DNA from: Salvator merianae | Taxonomy: Eukaryota > Chordata > Lepidosauria > Squamata > Teiidae | DNA length: 64,000 bases | Assembly (NCBI GenBank): GCA_003586115.2 | Contig: QVOM02000042.1 | Location: 33,247,541 to 33,311,540 of the forward strand | Direction: 5' to 3' | Part shown: piece after piece, positions 1-12,175 of the stretch | How the letters are laid out: each line of letters opens with the position of its first letter | Numbering within the stretch: position 1 is the stretch's first letter | Notes under the pieces: model-generated | The model's input: the letters and a program-made list of their open reading frames with translations, nothing else | Databases searched by the model: none | What the model was told of the DNA's origin: nothing | Program-made: the position numbers and the translations under genes

Positions 1-98
1 TTATGATTTTAGCTGTTTTTATTCTCTGTTTTATGAAAATCACTTCAAGATTTTATTTTGATGGGAAGTGGCATATAAATATTTTAAATAAATAAATA
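1..98 (+). mobile_element. LINE 3' end (L2/CR1-like), truncated by window edge
   Basis: The segment ends in a 'ggcatataaatattttaaataaataaat' style tail, split here as 'ggcatataaatatt' followed by 'ttaaataaataaat'. This resembles the 3' untranslated tails of L2-like LINEs elsewhere in the window, for example at 6.7 kb and 37.27 kb. No coding sequence remains in the part shown, and the element continues beyond base 1. Clade assignment is by resemblance only. Confidence 0.55.
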
Positions 99-99
99 G

Positions 100-290
100 T
101 TCTGGATCCACAGAGATCTTCCAAAGGAGGGGATATATCAAAGTTTCCTTAAGTGCTTTTGGCACCTCTACTTCCCATAAAGAGGCATTTATGACACCCT
201 GGACCCACCCAGCCATACTCCCACAAACAGCTTTTATCTGAATCAATTTCACATTGGGATTATACCACTTGCACTCAGGCAAGCAGGCCT
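100..290 (-). pseudogene. L2-like LINE reverse transcriptase fragment
   Basis: Read on the reverse strand, the segment encodes 'GWVQGVINASLWEVEVPKAL' followed by 'KETLIYPLLWKISVDPE'. This resembles the start of the RT domain of L2/CR1-group LINEs, where a P-x-x-x-K-x-(x)-x-x-x-P-L-L-K-K block precedes the NYRP motif. The similarity fades before NYRP, so this is a short relic. It abuts the tail of a LINE in the opposite orientation at base 98, so either one element inserted next to the other or one element was internally rearranged. It encodes no functional enzyme. Confidence 0.6.
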
Positions 291-2345
291 TCTTGCTTCA
301 CTGCATGCAGTTCCCCACTATACCAGAATAGATTATGTGCTCTGTGGAGTCTCTGAGGAAATTGGGATGATCATGTCAACAACTCTACTCATCTCATGAT
401 TACAAAGTGAGACCTCAACAGGAGCCTCATCCATGTCAAGTGGGAAACTCTCCCAGAGCTAACAGTTTCCAAATGTCCCTGAGGGTAGATCATCTCTTTA
501 GGGCCTTCAGATGAGAAACAGACACCAAAGTCCAAACTTCACCAGACAAAGATCTGTCCATGTCAATGGACTCACTATAATGCACAATGGGTTATTACCT
601 GTCCACTCTGTAGCAAAGACCAAGCTGAGAGCAAGCCCTGCAACATGAGTTGGGCCCATAACATGCTGGTATACCCCATGGTTGTCATGAAGGCCATGAT
701 GTCCTGAACTGGCCTGCTGGAGGCATTCTTAGTATGGAAACTGAACTTCCTCAACATCCCATTTGACACAACCTCCACCAGCTCAGACAGGAAAGTATAC
801 ACAACAGCAATCCCATGCTGTCTCTCTGCTCCAATACCAATGCAAACCCTTTAATCCCAGTTACAGAATGCATAGTGCAACTGGTGAGAGAGAGAGAGAT
901 TCTTACAACCTCCCCACCTTGCCCCATGAGCCTAGACAATACCTGGTATTGTACCAGGTATGCTGGAGACAAGTCTGAGTAAGCACTAGTCCTCTCAGCT
1001 CACTTAGATCTCTGAAATGCACACCAAGTCAGCCCTTTCATTCAATGTTCTTCAACTCCATGTCTTGCAACACTTTCCTTTGCAATAAGTGCTCAGCACT
1101 GTTTGGCCACTCATCAGCCCAGCTTTCCATGGTTCTGATTGGTCACTCGCAGGCAGCATTTGTTCCCATGCTGTGATTGGCTACTTTTCCCTTCTCTGTG
1201 CTTATGTAGCTTTCCACCCAATCCAACTAAAAGAAAGCATCACATCCAGTGTTATTAAATGAGGAAGAGGCTACCAATTCCAGGTTTCAAGACTGGGTAA
1301 GGAGAATTGAGGGAGAAAATGTCTGTCCTTAACGCTTCAAATTTACCCAGAGGACACTTCATTAAGTGTGTCTGATCACATCTTTAGAGTTTCTGAGATT
1401 CTGTACATTGGAGATTTCATGTCCTTTTTGTACTGAACCCTGAGACTTCAAGAACAGGTAAAAAATGAGTACACTTTCATGTGGAAATGTTATGTGGCAT
1501 GTTACTGGCTTCTAGTACAACAGGAGGGAGGGGAATATTTAGTTGTGTCAGTATTTCAAAGTGTCTTTGTTGAACTTTCGGTAGTTTAAAATGCTAGTTA
1601 CAGCAAATGTAAGGTCAATTTATCAAAGTGAGTTAGACTTCATTAAATATTCTTAATCATCATTAAGCCCTAAATGACGTGTGAGATCAATGTGATTGCT
1701 AAGAAAACATGATGAATTACTTTAAGCTACCATCTAGATATTTAACTACCAGAATGTTAGTAGGCTGAATAATATTTTATGGAGCTTTAAGGATTACTTA
1801 TCAAAACTAACAGGGGTAATAAAGGCTTTGCTAATGAAGGCACAGAAAGGATATCAAAGAAGAACAATTTGGGGCTTGTTAGTGTGCATGACCATTGAAA
1901 AAAAGCTTGAAATGGTTATTCTAACTGAAAAAAGAATTGCTGTCAAATGGAAAAGATTACTTGGAGCATCAAAGCTTCCTCGCCCACTACATTTTCTGCA
2001 CAGTTTGATTGTGATGATGTTCTAAGCTGGTCCCTGAAGAGCCTAGATCACCCAGTCACCTTCACATTGAAATATGGCTAGTGTCTGTACAGATAGAATG
2101 CACTGGTTTGTTCATTGTCTCATACCTGAATACAGAAATACTAAAATTTAAGACATGCTTTTGTTATTTCAAAAAGATGGGCAATTATATTATGGGCATC
2201 TTGTTCAAGTACTTATGATACCGCTTTGCCATTATTTGGCCTTAGATATACATTATTTGTTTTCTGATTCCTTTTCCTTTCCATTATTTTTTTTTTCTAA
2301 AAGGGAAATATATGTCTACATAAGAAGTCATGGACAGAGTCAGTG
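291..2345. other. Unassigned intergenic DNA
   Basis: Only short open frames are present, none with recognisable domains and most with frames open on both strands. There is no RNA gene or clear mobile element. A short dyad near 935-965 (two copies of 'acctggtatt/gtaccaggta') and a GA run at about 886-900 are the only local structures noticed. The AT-rich part from 1.5 to 2.3 kb is featureless. Confidence 0.5.
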
Positions 2346-2349
2346 AAGT

Positions 2350-2680
2350 GCTGGAGGGATGATATCAGATCATGGCATGCAGTAGTCTGGAACAGTGCTG
2401 TCTGCATGATGGCGCTGGTCCAACCCAGCTCCCACACCAGCCCAGAAACTCCCACAAGTTTCAGTACTGGCCACCAAGGTCTCCAAAGGGCTAGGAATGG
2501 AAGTTCCTAACCTCAGAGTCCCAGAGGTCCCATTTAGTGGCATGCTTTGGTGCCCTGCCAAATTGGGTCTCTGTGGAGTCCAGAAAACAGAGTTGTGCCT
2601 TCTGCATGCCTCTGTGTTTTGGATCAGGGACCTCTGGTTTGCAAGTAGACCTGTTTAATCAGGTCTATTGACAATCCATA
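2350..2680. mobile_element. Family F interspersed repeat (non-autonomous), copy 1
   Basis: The segment shares an ordered series of short blocks with 13140-13570 and 34500-34870. These are a 'ggaa(t/c)(t/g)gaagttccta' block, a GGGACC/GGTCCC stretch, and an end block of the type 'agtagacctgt' then 'aatcaggtctattga', which is itself a dyad. There is no coding potential. The shared order across three places in one window shows a dispersed repeat family. Its superfamily is unresolved. Confidence 0.55.
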
Positions 2681-2694
2681 TCAAAGACTCTGCC

Positions 2695-3180
2695 TGCAAT
2701 CTCCTGGGTTTTGGAGGCATACCACCTCCTACTGCCATCAAGCTTAAAAGCTATTGATAGCCTTGACCTCCATGAATTGGTCCAAAAACTTTATGAAACC
2801 ATTCAAGCTTGTAGACAACACCACACCACATAACAGTAAATTCCAAAGTTTAGCTGTGTTGTGTATTAGGTTTTCTGATTTGTCCAGCCTTCAGCTTCAA
2901 TGGGTTCTAGTATCTGGGGAAAGAGAGAATAACTGCTCCCGAACCACATGCCTACGTTATGCATAATTTTATACACTTTCTGAACAAAAAAGCCCCAGAT
3001 GTTATAATCTTTCCTTGTAGGGAAGCTGCACCAGCTCCTCGATCATTTTACTCACCCCCCCTCTGAACCTTGGTCAACTCTGCTATATTTTCAGCAACTA
3101 AAACTGCACACAAAATTCCAGATACAGTTGCCCTATAGAATTTTATAAGGGCATTATAATATTAACATCTCTCTTTTCAA
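2695..3180 (-). pseudogene. CR1-like LINE C-terminal/3' remnant
   Basis: On the reverse strand, 3170 down to 2960 reads approximately YNALIKFYRATVSGILC, then AVLVAENIAELTKVQRG, then KMIEELVQLPYKERL and LGLF. This matches the layout of the CR1-group C-terminal region, in which a KVQRRATKMI block is followed by a YEERL block and LGLFSLEKRRLRGD. The intact CR1 at 43.2 kb has the equivalent 'QVQRRATKMVSGL' and 'YEERLKDLGMFSLQ'. Downstream (about 2700-2950 reversed) is an 'aactttggaatt' and 'aattcatggaggtcaaggct' stretch, typical of the end of such ORFs in reptile repeats. Stops and frameshifts are present, so it is a fossil. It could belong to a sister clade such as Rex1. Confidence 0.55.
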
Positions 3181-4508
3181 TATGATTAGGTTCTATGCAT
3201 CAGAAGAGATCTGAAAAGGTTGTGGGGAGGTTGTTTTTGTTTTTGAGGTTTTTGTTCTGAAAGGTTACCACAAAGTCCTGCCAGGAGGAGACTATTGTCC
3301 AATTATAGCAAAAGAAAGCAGCGGGATGGACAACCTTTAATAACTGAACAAAACAAATAAGGCCTTTGTAACAAGAAAATGAAGTCATAATAGAAAAAAA
3401 AAAATCACCATCCCTGTTTTTATTTTTCTTGCTCTACAGGTTTTGTAGAACTATATAGGGGGAAATAATTCTAATCCTAATATGGTCAATTTTTCTTGCT
3501 CAGCATGAAGGATACCTCCAAGGGACCATTTCATGCCTTAGAGATTGCCTGCAGGCCCGATGGGCATGGGAAAGTTTTCCCGCCATGCCCTGAGGGAGTT
3601 CTAGGAGGATTCAGTATCACTGGCATGGTTGCAGCGCTCCAAGCAAAAGAACGCTTGCGATTCAGAATCTGCACTATCATTTCTACCATTCTGTTGTCAG
3701 TTTCTGCTAACGATTCCCTCAAAACCTAATCCTCATCCTCAAGAACCATGACTCTCTAGGCTATATTTAGGAATGTTATCACATACATTTTTAATAGTTT
3801 TTTATGATCACTTGAAAATTTTGTCTAGCCAGTTCCGTTATATCCACATTAGGCTAAAAGGTACATAAAAGGTTTTTGGTGTATTAATCAGTCAATCCCA
3901 CAATCAGCATTTTTTTAAAAAAAAAAAAAAAAGAGGAATAGATGGGACTTAATGCAGTTATCAGCTTTGTCTGTTTCTGCACTTATATTGAGATAGTAGT
4001 TTCCACACAAAATTCCCCAACCCAGTAATAACCCTGCCTGGCTTGGAAGTAAGAGGCTGGCTATATCAATTTACTTTTGCCAAAGTAAACTGGTTGTCCA
4101 TGAATATTTCGGTTCTATGAGTGGAAGGAATATATAATATAATGAAATTTACTATAGCGAGATTGTAGGCTTTCTATTTTGAACATACTGTAGAGTTAGC
4201 TTTTTCTATGGAGAATTGTATCTGTAGTGTCAGGAAGGCTTTGCCCTATTAGACACTGAGGACCAAACTATGTATTGATTGAGAAATTGATTAATAATTA
4301 TTTAAAATGTTAATGCACCACTTCCCATTACAAAGTTTCAGAGCAGGTTACAATGATTAGACGTTGAACATGACATATAATAGTTATGCCACATGGGTCT
4401 GTCCTCACCCCATGAACAGTGGCTGCTAAATGACTAAAAGCTACAATGAAGGGCAGAGTGCATGCCCAGTGCTATTCCCAGCCATAATTCCCCATTCAAA
4501 CCTGTTTC
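3181..4508. other. Unassigned intergenic DNA
   Basis: No supported gene or repeat family was found. A moderately CpG-containing patch at 3540-3720 is open on both strands (about 60-77 codons), but neither translation resembles a known domain. An A-rich run lies at about 3915-3932. Confidence 0.4.
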
Positions 4509-4977
4509 CTCTAGATCTGTGGTTCCCATTGCGGGGCACATGCCCCACAGGGGGGCAATCTGATTTTTCAGGGGAGCAATTTGAGAATGAGTTATTAACA
4601 GTGAATTTTTTGCATTTCTTTTGGTTTTTATATTTTATATTTATGCATTTCAGTTCTCTATTATATGTTTTGAAACTTTATTTGCTAATTTTTCATATCA
4701 CTTCATATTATTATTATTATTTTTAATAATTTCTTAGTGATTTCTACCTCAGTACTTCAACTGTCCTTCCGTTCTTTTATTTTTCTCTTTCATGGATGCC
4801 ATGTTCTTTGGAAGCTTGTTTAGACCAAGTTAATGGCCTTTTAGGCTTCCTCCACATGAATAGGAGTTCACTTTTTGAATACTAAAAATTGTTTGTCACG
4901 GGGGGGGGGCATCAGGATTTTAGAGATGCTTAGGTGGGGCATGGCCAAAAAAAAGGTTGGGAACCACTGATCTAGAT
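4509..4977. mobile_element. hAT-type MITE with near-perfect 8-bp target duplication
   Basis: The element spans 4517-4969. The left end reads ctgtggttccca, and the right end, reversed, reads cagtggttcccaaccttttt. This is the terminal inverted repeat style of hAT (Charlie/Tip100-like) MITEs. Flanking octamers are ctctagat (4509-4516) and atctagat (4970-4977), 7 of 8 identical, which fits the 8-bp target-site duplication of hAT elements. The interior is AT-rich, with a GC-rich 'ggggca' motif just inside each end. There is no transposase ORF, so it is non-autonomous. The 98-codon frame inside it is not a gene. Confidence 0.8.
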
Positions 4978-5172
4978 GTTCTTCCATATACAGCATTAAG
5001 GGTTCAGATACCCATATATGTTGCAGCAAAGCTAGAAAAGTATTAGAATTTAATGGGGGGGGGGGAAAGGCCTGTAGAACAGCTCCTTAACAGTAGTGGG
5101 AAGTAGTGAGATGCTCATGGAAGCTTCACTGCACCTGCATGCATTGAAAAAAAAAGCAGCTCAAAAGTGACT

Positions 5173-5374
5173 TTGGGCCTGTTCACACTTGTTGCTAGCA
5201 AGCGTCAAGAACACTAGCAAAGTGCACCTACACTTGGCAGAGGCCCGAGAGGCCAGGAGCAGCATAACACTGCTCCTAGTCACTCCTAGCTGTGGAGCAC
5301 AAATCAGACGATGTCTGCACTGCATGGTCAATATTTATCCTGTTCTAATGTGGTAAGTGCTAAAAGGCCCTTAG
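5173..5374 (+). mobile_element. Family B foldback MITE, short copy
   Basis: It starts 'gggcctgttcacactt' and ends 'aagtgctaaaaggccc', an inverted pair. The interior contains 'ggagcacaaatcag', 'tgtctgcactgcatggtc' and 'atcctgttctaatgtgg'. These are shared with longer copies at 12.34-12.84, 27.78-28.22, 31.11-32.85, 37.91-38.71 and 52.47-52.93 kb. This copy lacks the middle of the longer ones. No exact target duplication could be identified. Confidence 0.65.
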
Positions 5375-5442
5375 AAATAGATGCCAAACACTACTGTTTC
5401 TATCCTTCCTCTATTCCACGTTAAGGGCTAGACCATGCACTT

Positions 5443-5552
5443 CCATAGTGAATCTTCTGGCCTTTAATGAGGATTGGGATGGAACAGTAGCTACCACCTC
5501 TAAGCCACTTTTGAGTTACTTTTTTCATGTGTGTAGATGCAGCCTCTCTATG
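5443..5552. mobile_element. Family J foldback repeat, single arm
   Basis: The run 'taccacctctaagccacttt' then 'tgagtta' then 'gtagatgcagcct' matches the right arms at 61600-61704 and 14087-14200. Only one arm is clear here. Confidence 0.5.
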
Positions 5553-5559
5553 ATTTGTT

Positions 5560-6435
5560 TGAACTCTGTTTTGATCCAGAGTGGATCAAAATGCAGTTGA
5601 GGGACATTAATAAGAGGCTGTATGTGGGAGCTTCACTTCTCCACCCCCACCCTCATAGAACTACTACAGGCTGCTATTCATGAGCCTCCTTTGTGTGTAT
5701 GCATGCCCATGCACACATATACACATAACTTTTCTGTGACTTTTACCTTGGTCCTCAAGTATATCCTTAAATTAGCATGATATGTAGTAAATATTCTTCT
5801 ATTACAAAATAAATTATCTTTCTAGAAGCAAAATTTGAAGGTTTCACTTATGCCTTGATATTAATGACCTACTTTCTTGTTTGTCAGAAACTCTTGTGAT
5901 GTTAAATGTACCCTTAAGCATGAGTAAATGCTGAATATATAATTCTTACAAAGACATTTTGTGTAATAAATGATTTCACACTGAAGATGACTCTGTTTAA
6001 AAATAGCAATAATCCTACAAACAGATGGTAGCATAAACCCTAAGTGCAGGAGTTTTAAAAACCTGTAATATTTAAAAGGGATAAGTAACAATGAAAATAA
6101 ATGTTTCAATCAGACAATCACAGCACAATAAGCAGCATACTTTGTTGTTATAATTCTGTAAACACACAAGTCATGCCTTAGCATCTATCCATAGGATAAA
6201 AACAAAACTTTATACCTATTAGAGATATTATTTAATATAAGTGGATGTAAATACATATCTCTCATTAGTAAGCCTTACCTGCATAAATCCCAGCATTGCA
6301 ATGTATGTCACCCCAGAAATGATCCATACATAATACAAGGAAAAATTCATCCTAAATAGCATTCTGAAGATTTTATCTTAAGGAACTAATTCTTATGCAC
6401 ATTCCTCTAGGGTCCCTTGAGAAACCATTGGTAGG
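5560..6435. other. Unassigned AT-rich DNA
   Basis: No ORF with recognisable content, RNA gene or clear repeat was seen. A short 'gcacacatatacacat' tract lies near 5712. Confidence 0.4.
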
Positions 6436-6439
6436 AAGG

Positions 6440-6765
6440 ATAGTTCTATTGCACTGGTTGTACCACCACCTTCAGTTGTTGAGATAGCAGGGACTCAGGA
6501 TAGGGCCTTCTCGGTGATGGTCTCCAGACTGGGGGAGAGACTTTCCCCTGAGGTGCATCAGGCACCTTCAGTTAATACATTCATAAAATTAGTAAAAACA
6601 TACTTATTTACACAGCTCTTTGACTGAAATAAGAAAACATCTTCACCTCCTCATGTTCAATTCTTATTTTTAGTATGTTCAGTTTATATTTTGTTTCTAT
6701 TGCTGTTACCTGCCCTGAGAACTTTGGATATACGGCAGGATAAAAAAGTAAATAAATGGAATAAT
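6440..6765 (+). pseudogene. L2-like LINE 3' end with tail
   Basis: The segment carries 'cagggactcaggatagggcc' and 'ttctcggtgatggt', the usual last ORF codons and start of the 3' UTR of L2-like reptile LINEs. It continues through 'gccctgagaactttgg' to the tail 'ggataaaaaagtaaataaat'. The same arrangement is seen at 36.94-37.29 kb. It is strongly 5'-truncated with no RT domain left, which is common for LINE insertions. Confidence 0.65.
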
Positions 6766-6910
6766 TTCATTCAAAAGTTCCACATTTCATTTATGATGCC
6801 TGTGAACTATTCTTGTTCATCTGAATGATCTGAACTCACTTCTAAAATGTTGCAATCTGTTTTATTACTCACTACTCCCTGCCTCTTCACCATATGTCTC
6901 TCCAATGAGA

Positions 6911-7368
6911 CCTTGGGCCTTTCTGCACTTAACAGTATTCCAGTACAATAAGTCACTGGGCCTGCCTCTGGGCTTCCCTCTTCCACACTCTGGAGCAGAT
7001 GAAAGAGGCCACACCCCCTACTAACATGCTCTATCCAGATTGAATAGAGTATAGCTTGATGAAGGCAATCCAAAATGGCTGCCTAGACCAAGACAGTGGT
7101 AGACCTTTTAAAAAGTGGCTACTACCATCCTACTCACTAGCTAGGAGGCATGTGGAAGGGTGTGGGCCAGTTTAATAGGATTATCTATTTTGGTAGCACA
7201 CAAAATTGTGCTGTTGAAATGGGTTGTCTGGGCGTCTCGATGCTAGAAATTTTAGTTCCATTGGAGAATGCTGAGGCTGGCTCTGAAGATCATAGCTGCT
7301 GGAACTGCTACAGCCTGGCCCAGGCCAACTGGCCCAGGCCAAAAAAGATAAGTGCAGAAACGCCCCTT
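6911..7368. mobile_element. Family H foldback MITE
   Basis: The ends are inverted: 'gggcctttctgcacttaa' on the left and 'gataagtgcagaaacgcccc' on the right. The terminal motif closely resembles that of families B and C, but the interior is different. There is no transposase. The short frames at 6807-7073 and 7150-7398 run across the ends and are incidental. Confidence 0.6.
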
Positions 7369-7439
7369 GTAGTCACCATTTCCAGCAGAGCCTCTTAGGG
7401 GTAGCAGTTCCAACCATCACATGGTAAAATATATGACAT

Positions 7440-7500
7440 TTTTTCAGAGTTACTGGTAAACATCGGAGTTACTGGTAAACATTTGCTTGCACATTTGCTT
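7440..7500. repeat. Short tandem duplication, about 21-bp unit
   Basis: Two adjacent copies of 'ggagttactggtaaacat' style sequence are followed by a duplicated 'catttgctt(g/a)ca'. This is local slippage or a small duplication. Confidence 0.6.
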
Positions 7501-7789
7501 ACAGCTGTTCTGTTCATTACTCCAAGAGTATTACATTACTTAGTGATGGCTTTGGTAATGTAATATTCCGCTAATGGAGTTAGTCCTCCACTGGATTACA
7601 TGCAGGTATCTTATATTGCAGTGCACTCCAGGCCCAGTTATCCAAGTGACAGTTTATGTACACAAATTTTACATAATACCACACTCACCAAATTGGCATC
7701 CTTATTAAATTCTTACTATATACTTTCTTATTTGATGTTTCCCTTCAGCAGTGAATGAACCATTCAAATCTATCTGGAAACACCCTAAG

Positions 7790-8130
7790 ATAAATGGATT
7801 CAAAGGAGCAATGATGACTTCAACAGGAAGTGGCTTCTTCCAGGGCACATCCATGAGGTGCTTTCAAATGATGCCACTGCATCTCCACTTTCAAGGGGGA
7901 GGCAACATTTGAAGCAGAGCTCCGAAGCACTTCTGTTTAGGGCAGCAAAAGCATGTCCTCAAACAATGGCACTTGGAATGGTGGTCACACCCAATAATGG
8001 GGCAGCACAATCACCATGTGACACCTAATGCCACTACAAATGATGGCATAGTGGCAGAAGGTTCTTTACTGGGTGCCTTATCAGGTAAGCGGAGATACAG
8101 CCACAGAAACACAGAACCGGCCACAGTAAT
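7790..8130. mobile_element. Family D interspersed repeat, copy 1
   Basis: The blocks 'catctccactttcaa', 'atcaccatgtgacacct', 'tggcagaaggttctttactg' and 'ggtgcctta' recur in the same order at 14.35-14.61 and 49.6-50.27 kb, and in part at 11.1-11.42 kb. There is no coding capacity. Termini were not resolved. Confidence 0.5.
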
Positions 8131-11085
8131 GACATCCCAATTGGATCCTCCTGTGATTTGGATCCATGCTTTGATTTGTTATGAACCAAAATTTGATTTG
8201 AGGAGATCAGGGAGAGGCTTCCAATCAGAATGAGGTCTCTGTCCCAGTACCCTGCATGTAACCACTGGTATCTGATACAAAAGAAACTATAGAGCAGGTG
8301 TGGGGAAAGCTTGTCTGGAGAGAACAAGCCCTAAAAAGAGTGCCACCAATGAAAACCCCACTCCTTACTATACGCTATACACTATATGCCTTTTGACTTG
8401 GCAAACAAGGCACTTCTGTGGAGGCACCTACTTCCACACATCTCCACTGACAAACGTGGAAACCTCAAGGCATTTAGCCTTTGTAAGCCTCATCAACTTG
8501 GCTCACCTTCAGCTGTCTTCTGCTCCAGCTAATTTTGTATACCCAGTGCATCATCTTGAGAAACATTTTGTCTTTTACATATACTTGCAATAAATTAGTC
8601 CCCCTAACACATTGAATTTACCAAGACTACTGTATTAATAGAAGTTGTAAAAGTTTGAAGGAATTAACTTCGGGTTTTCCCAAAGGACAGGGGCTTAGTG
8701 CTCTTTAATTACACTTTCTAAGGTGTGAACTGATAGTTTTGATTAGAAACCATCTACTGCTACTGCAAGTCTTGTTTTAAAAATCCTTTTTCCTTGGCAT
8801 CAGAACCCATAATGATATGGAAAAGTTTGGGGCTAATGTATGGCAACATTTTGTAAAGTATAAATTACCTCCTGTCATAAACAGTATTAAAATATCTCTA
8901 GCAGTACGCATTGGACATGGTTGCCTTGGCATATCTCCAAAATTAGTTTCATGGCCTGCAGCTATGAAGACTGACACAATCTTTAAGATTTAAAAGGACT
9001 AACATTCAGTGAGTGACATAAAAAGAAAACTTCACCTCCTAATTACATAAGCTTCAAATGGGGGAAGTATATATTTCTGTGCATGCCACCCCTAGCTATT
9101 CAGAGGTCTTTTATTTATATCAGCAGGGTAGTAAATTTTTTTTTGTTTGTTTTTAAAGTATATGTAATAAATAACACTGGCAAGCTAATTGTGATCAGTC
9201 CAGATGGCATCATTTACCAAAATAACTTTACCAAAATAACTGTGTATATATGTATATGTAATTTTAAAAATATTATAAACTAAAGGGGAAACTAACAGGA
9301 ATCAGGGATTGACATGGTTTATCACCTGCCACTCCAATAAAAATGTGAGAAAAAGAAGCAATGGAAGGAAGGGAGTTGGTCTCAAACCCCCTCCAGGATT
9401 TCATGGCAAGGGCGACGATATCAGGTTGCATTAGCTGCCAAGTTACACTGGCAAGCTCTCATATCAGCACATGCAATGAAAGAAGCATCTAAAAAGCACC
9501 TCAGGGGCTGTAGCATGTGGTCCTTTTGTTCTCATTCCACCTTCTCAAGTCTAGAATGTTCATGAAAGGGGGGAGGGGCAAACTGGCATATGAATGACCC
9601 CACCTGTGAACCATCTCTTAAGCTGCCCCAGAGGAGCTTTTCTTTTCAGTCACATATTGTCTTTACTGCAACCCTAGAAGTTCTTAGGAGACATATTTAC
9701 TCTTCCTGTATTTGTTTGCTTAGCAAAAACTAAGGAAAGAGGAATATAGGGAGAGAAGAATATAAAAAGAAATATTACTTGAGAATAAGTAAAGGAGGAA
9801 AGGAAGGAAAGATTAAAAGCAGTAGTGGAATCTAGGGGTGTGGGGGAAAATGGCTTTGAAAGTTTCACAAAGCCTTGCATTTCTAACTGGAGTTTGCTGG
9901 GATAAACTAGAGGCTAGTTCTTACTATGGTGCATATGCTTCTTCTTTGACCCTCTCAACTATCTTGAAGCCTGAAGGTCCAAAGCCAAACACCTTCATAT
10001 TGCAGCATACAATGGCATCATCACAGAGTGATACATGTTTTGTGGCTGGCAAGGCTTTCCCCAGGTCATACCAGTCCTCTAATCTCACTAATTAAAGGAG
10101 TAATTTGTAATATCTAAATTTAGTCTTTAGAGAGCAGAAAAAACGTGTCACCATGTGTTGACCTCAAAATCCATTATGACATAGAGATGCTTGGCTTCAC
10201 CAACCCCAACAAAGTTAGGAGGGGTGAAGAAGGGATTTGTGAGCTAAGAAAGGACCCTCATCCAGTAGCATATTCTGACCTCTCCTTAGAGGCATGTGAG
10301 GCCATTCTAAATGTTTTACATCCCTAGTAGAATCCTTCTATCAATCAGGATCCTCAGTAGGTCTGCCCTTCCCACAGAAAGTCATGATTTTGAAGAAGGG
10401 ATGGGTTGAAGAATTCATCTTCTGCAGCTAGAACACCATCTACCTAAGATAAGCGATATTATAATTGCCTTCATGGCTAGCATGCTAATAATGCAACATC
10501 CTTATGTTCTGGACTACATTTTAGAGAGAAAATGGAAGTAGGAGGGAGACACTAGTTCCCTAGCAGCATAAAGTAAGAGGATGATGCTAGTTCAAGCAAT
10601 TGCCCTAACTATAGAGAGCTGATGGACTTCTTTGAAGGTGTGCCAAATAAGCAGAGAGGAGACATTGCAACAACAGTAGATAAAGAGAAATTTGGTTCTT
10701 TGGTAATGTTGGAGCTATGGATTATCATATTTGGTAATTTGGACAGTAAATACTTGAGTTCAAGACATACTGCAATGCTATCGAGCAGAATTATTTGGGG
10801 TATGCATCAAGGAGGACACAAAACAACCAACAGATATGAGGTGTTTTGGCCAAAGGATGTCAGAATGGCAAAATATTTAGTCCCCTGTTTCCTGGATACA
10901 CAAAGCTTCCATGGTCCCTTAAACCTGAGCATGAGCTTCACCAGTTTGAATCTTGTAAGGAATTCTACAGGGAAGTCTTTTATGCTGTAGTTGAAAATAT
11001 CAGAAGCAAATTGGTTTCCTTAAAAACAATGATAGCTTCTTTGCAGAGCTTTTATGCACTGACTTAAATGCTTCCCAATTATGGC
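8131..11085. other. Unassigned intergenic DNA
   Basis: No recognisable gene was found. The longest frame, 10622-10990 on the plus strand, has 122 codons with no domain I recognise. Its reverse complement is also open over much of this stretch, which argues against a plus-strand gene and leaves an old unidentified repeat possible. The rest is AT-rich with short frames only. Confidence 0.35.
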
Positions 11086-11089
11086 CGCA

Positions 11090-11425
11090 TCTCCATGTAA
11101 CTCTAGAGGGTGCCTATGGATGCATCTTCTCTTCCTGCATATGCATTTGTAGTGGCAAGAGGCACTCTGTGGTGAAGCACTGTCCTCTTTAAGTATATAA
11201 TCACCCTCATAGGCACCATCTATGGTAAAGTGTGTTTTGCTGGCCTCAACAAAAATACCTTGTCTGCCACATTATCAAGCACCTCTGTACTCCAAAAGCG
11301 AGTCATGCAGATGCCTAGTGATGCAGTGAACAATGCATTTTCATGCAGGTGCTTCCCTTCTGGTCTGCTGTGCTCTGCATTGAAGTGGAGACACAACCTA
11401 CAACTACATTGTGATATGTGTTACT
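11090..11425. mobile_element. Family D interspersed repeat, copy 2 (diverged)
   Basis: It contains 'catctccatgtaactct', 'gggtgcctatgg', 'gtagtggcaagaggc', 'aggtgcttccc' and 'gaagtggagacacaac'. These are diverged versions, some inverted, of the family D blocks at 7.8 and 49.7 kb. The mirrored arrangement suggests D is also a foldback family. Confidence 0.4.
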
Positions 11426-11669
11426 GACTATCACAAGAGAGTGGAAAGTTGAATTTTCTTTTGATTTATCTAAGTTTCTTTGTTTTTATTGCAGATGATT
11501 GGGCTTCAGTTTAGAGTGACAAATTACATTCTCACATAATCAGTTAATGATTTCTAGAAATTAGAGGTGTGAATGAAACATTAATTGGAACAAACAAAAA
11601 TCTGAAAACGCTCTAACTGTTTCAGGCATAAGGAATGTCAGAGAACCCATTCCAGGTCTCCTACAGTGG

Positions 11670-12175
11670 CTTAGTGCCTATTCACACTTAGAAAATGGAA
11701 TGTTCTAGGATGGTTGCTAGTACTAAGTGTTCTCACCTGCAAACAGCCTCAGCTGACTTGAAACCTACCAAAGCCCAGGTGAAGCTGAATAGCACTAGTC
11801 AAGAAAATGGTAATCTGGAAGCTGAATTGCATGATCAGGTGCAGATCAGGAAAGATGCATTTGCACCACTTCCTGGTGTGGAATGGTGGCGGGCAGGGAC
11901 TGCATGGCTGCACAGATGCTGTCAGACAGTTCGGACCCAGGTTCAGACTTTGGGGTCCAGACCCTGGCAGCCGTTCCAGACCCAAGTCTGGACCCAGCTC
12001 CTCTAGGTTCGAACCAAGCTACCTAACTAGTGCATTCCCATTCGCACTGCTGGTCAGCTCACAAACTGTTCCAGGGCTGACAAGGGCAAATACTCTTCAT
12101 CGTAACTGATCCTGTCCAGCCCAAACCCTGTTAATTAGAATGTTATACTGTCCTAAGTGCAAACAGGCCCATAGT
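11670..12175. mobile_element. Foldback MITE with GGGCCTNTTYGCACTT-type ends
   Basis: The left end reads 'gcctattcacacttagaaaa' then 'tggaatgttctag'. The right end reads 'ttagaatgttatactgtcct' then 'aagtgcaaacaggccc', the inverted counterpart. Overlapping frames between 11695 and 12109 are open on both strands and are not genes. The inner region is unlike families B and H, although the outer 16-20 bp are alike. Confidence 0.6.

Noticed and set aside
10622..10990. 122-codon plus-strand frame as a host exon
   Set aside because: No recognised domain or splice context, and the reverse strand is open over much of it.
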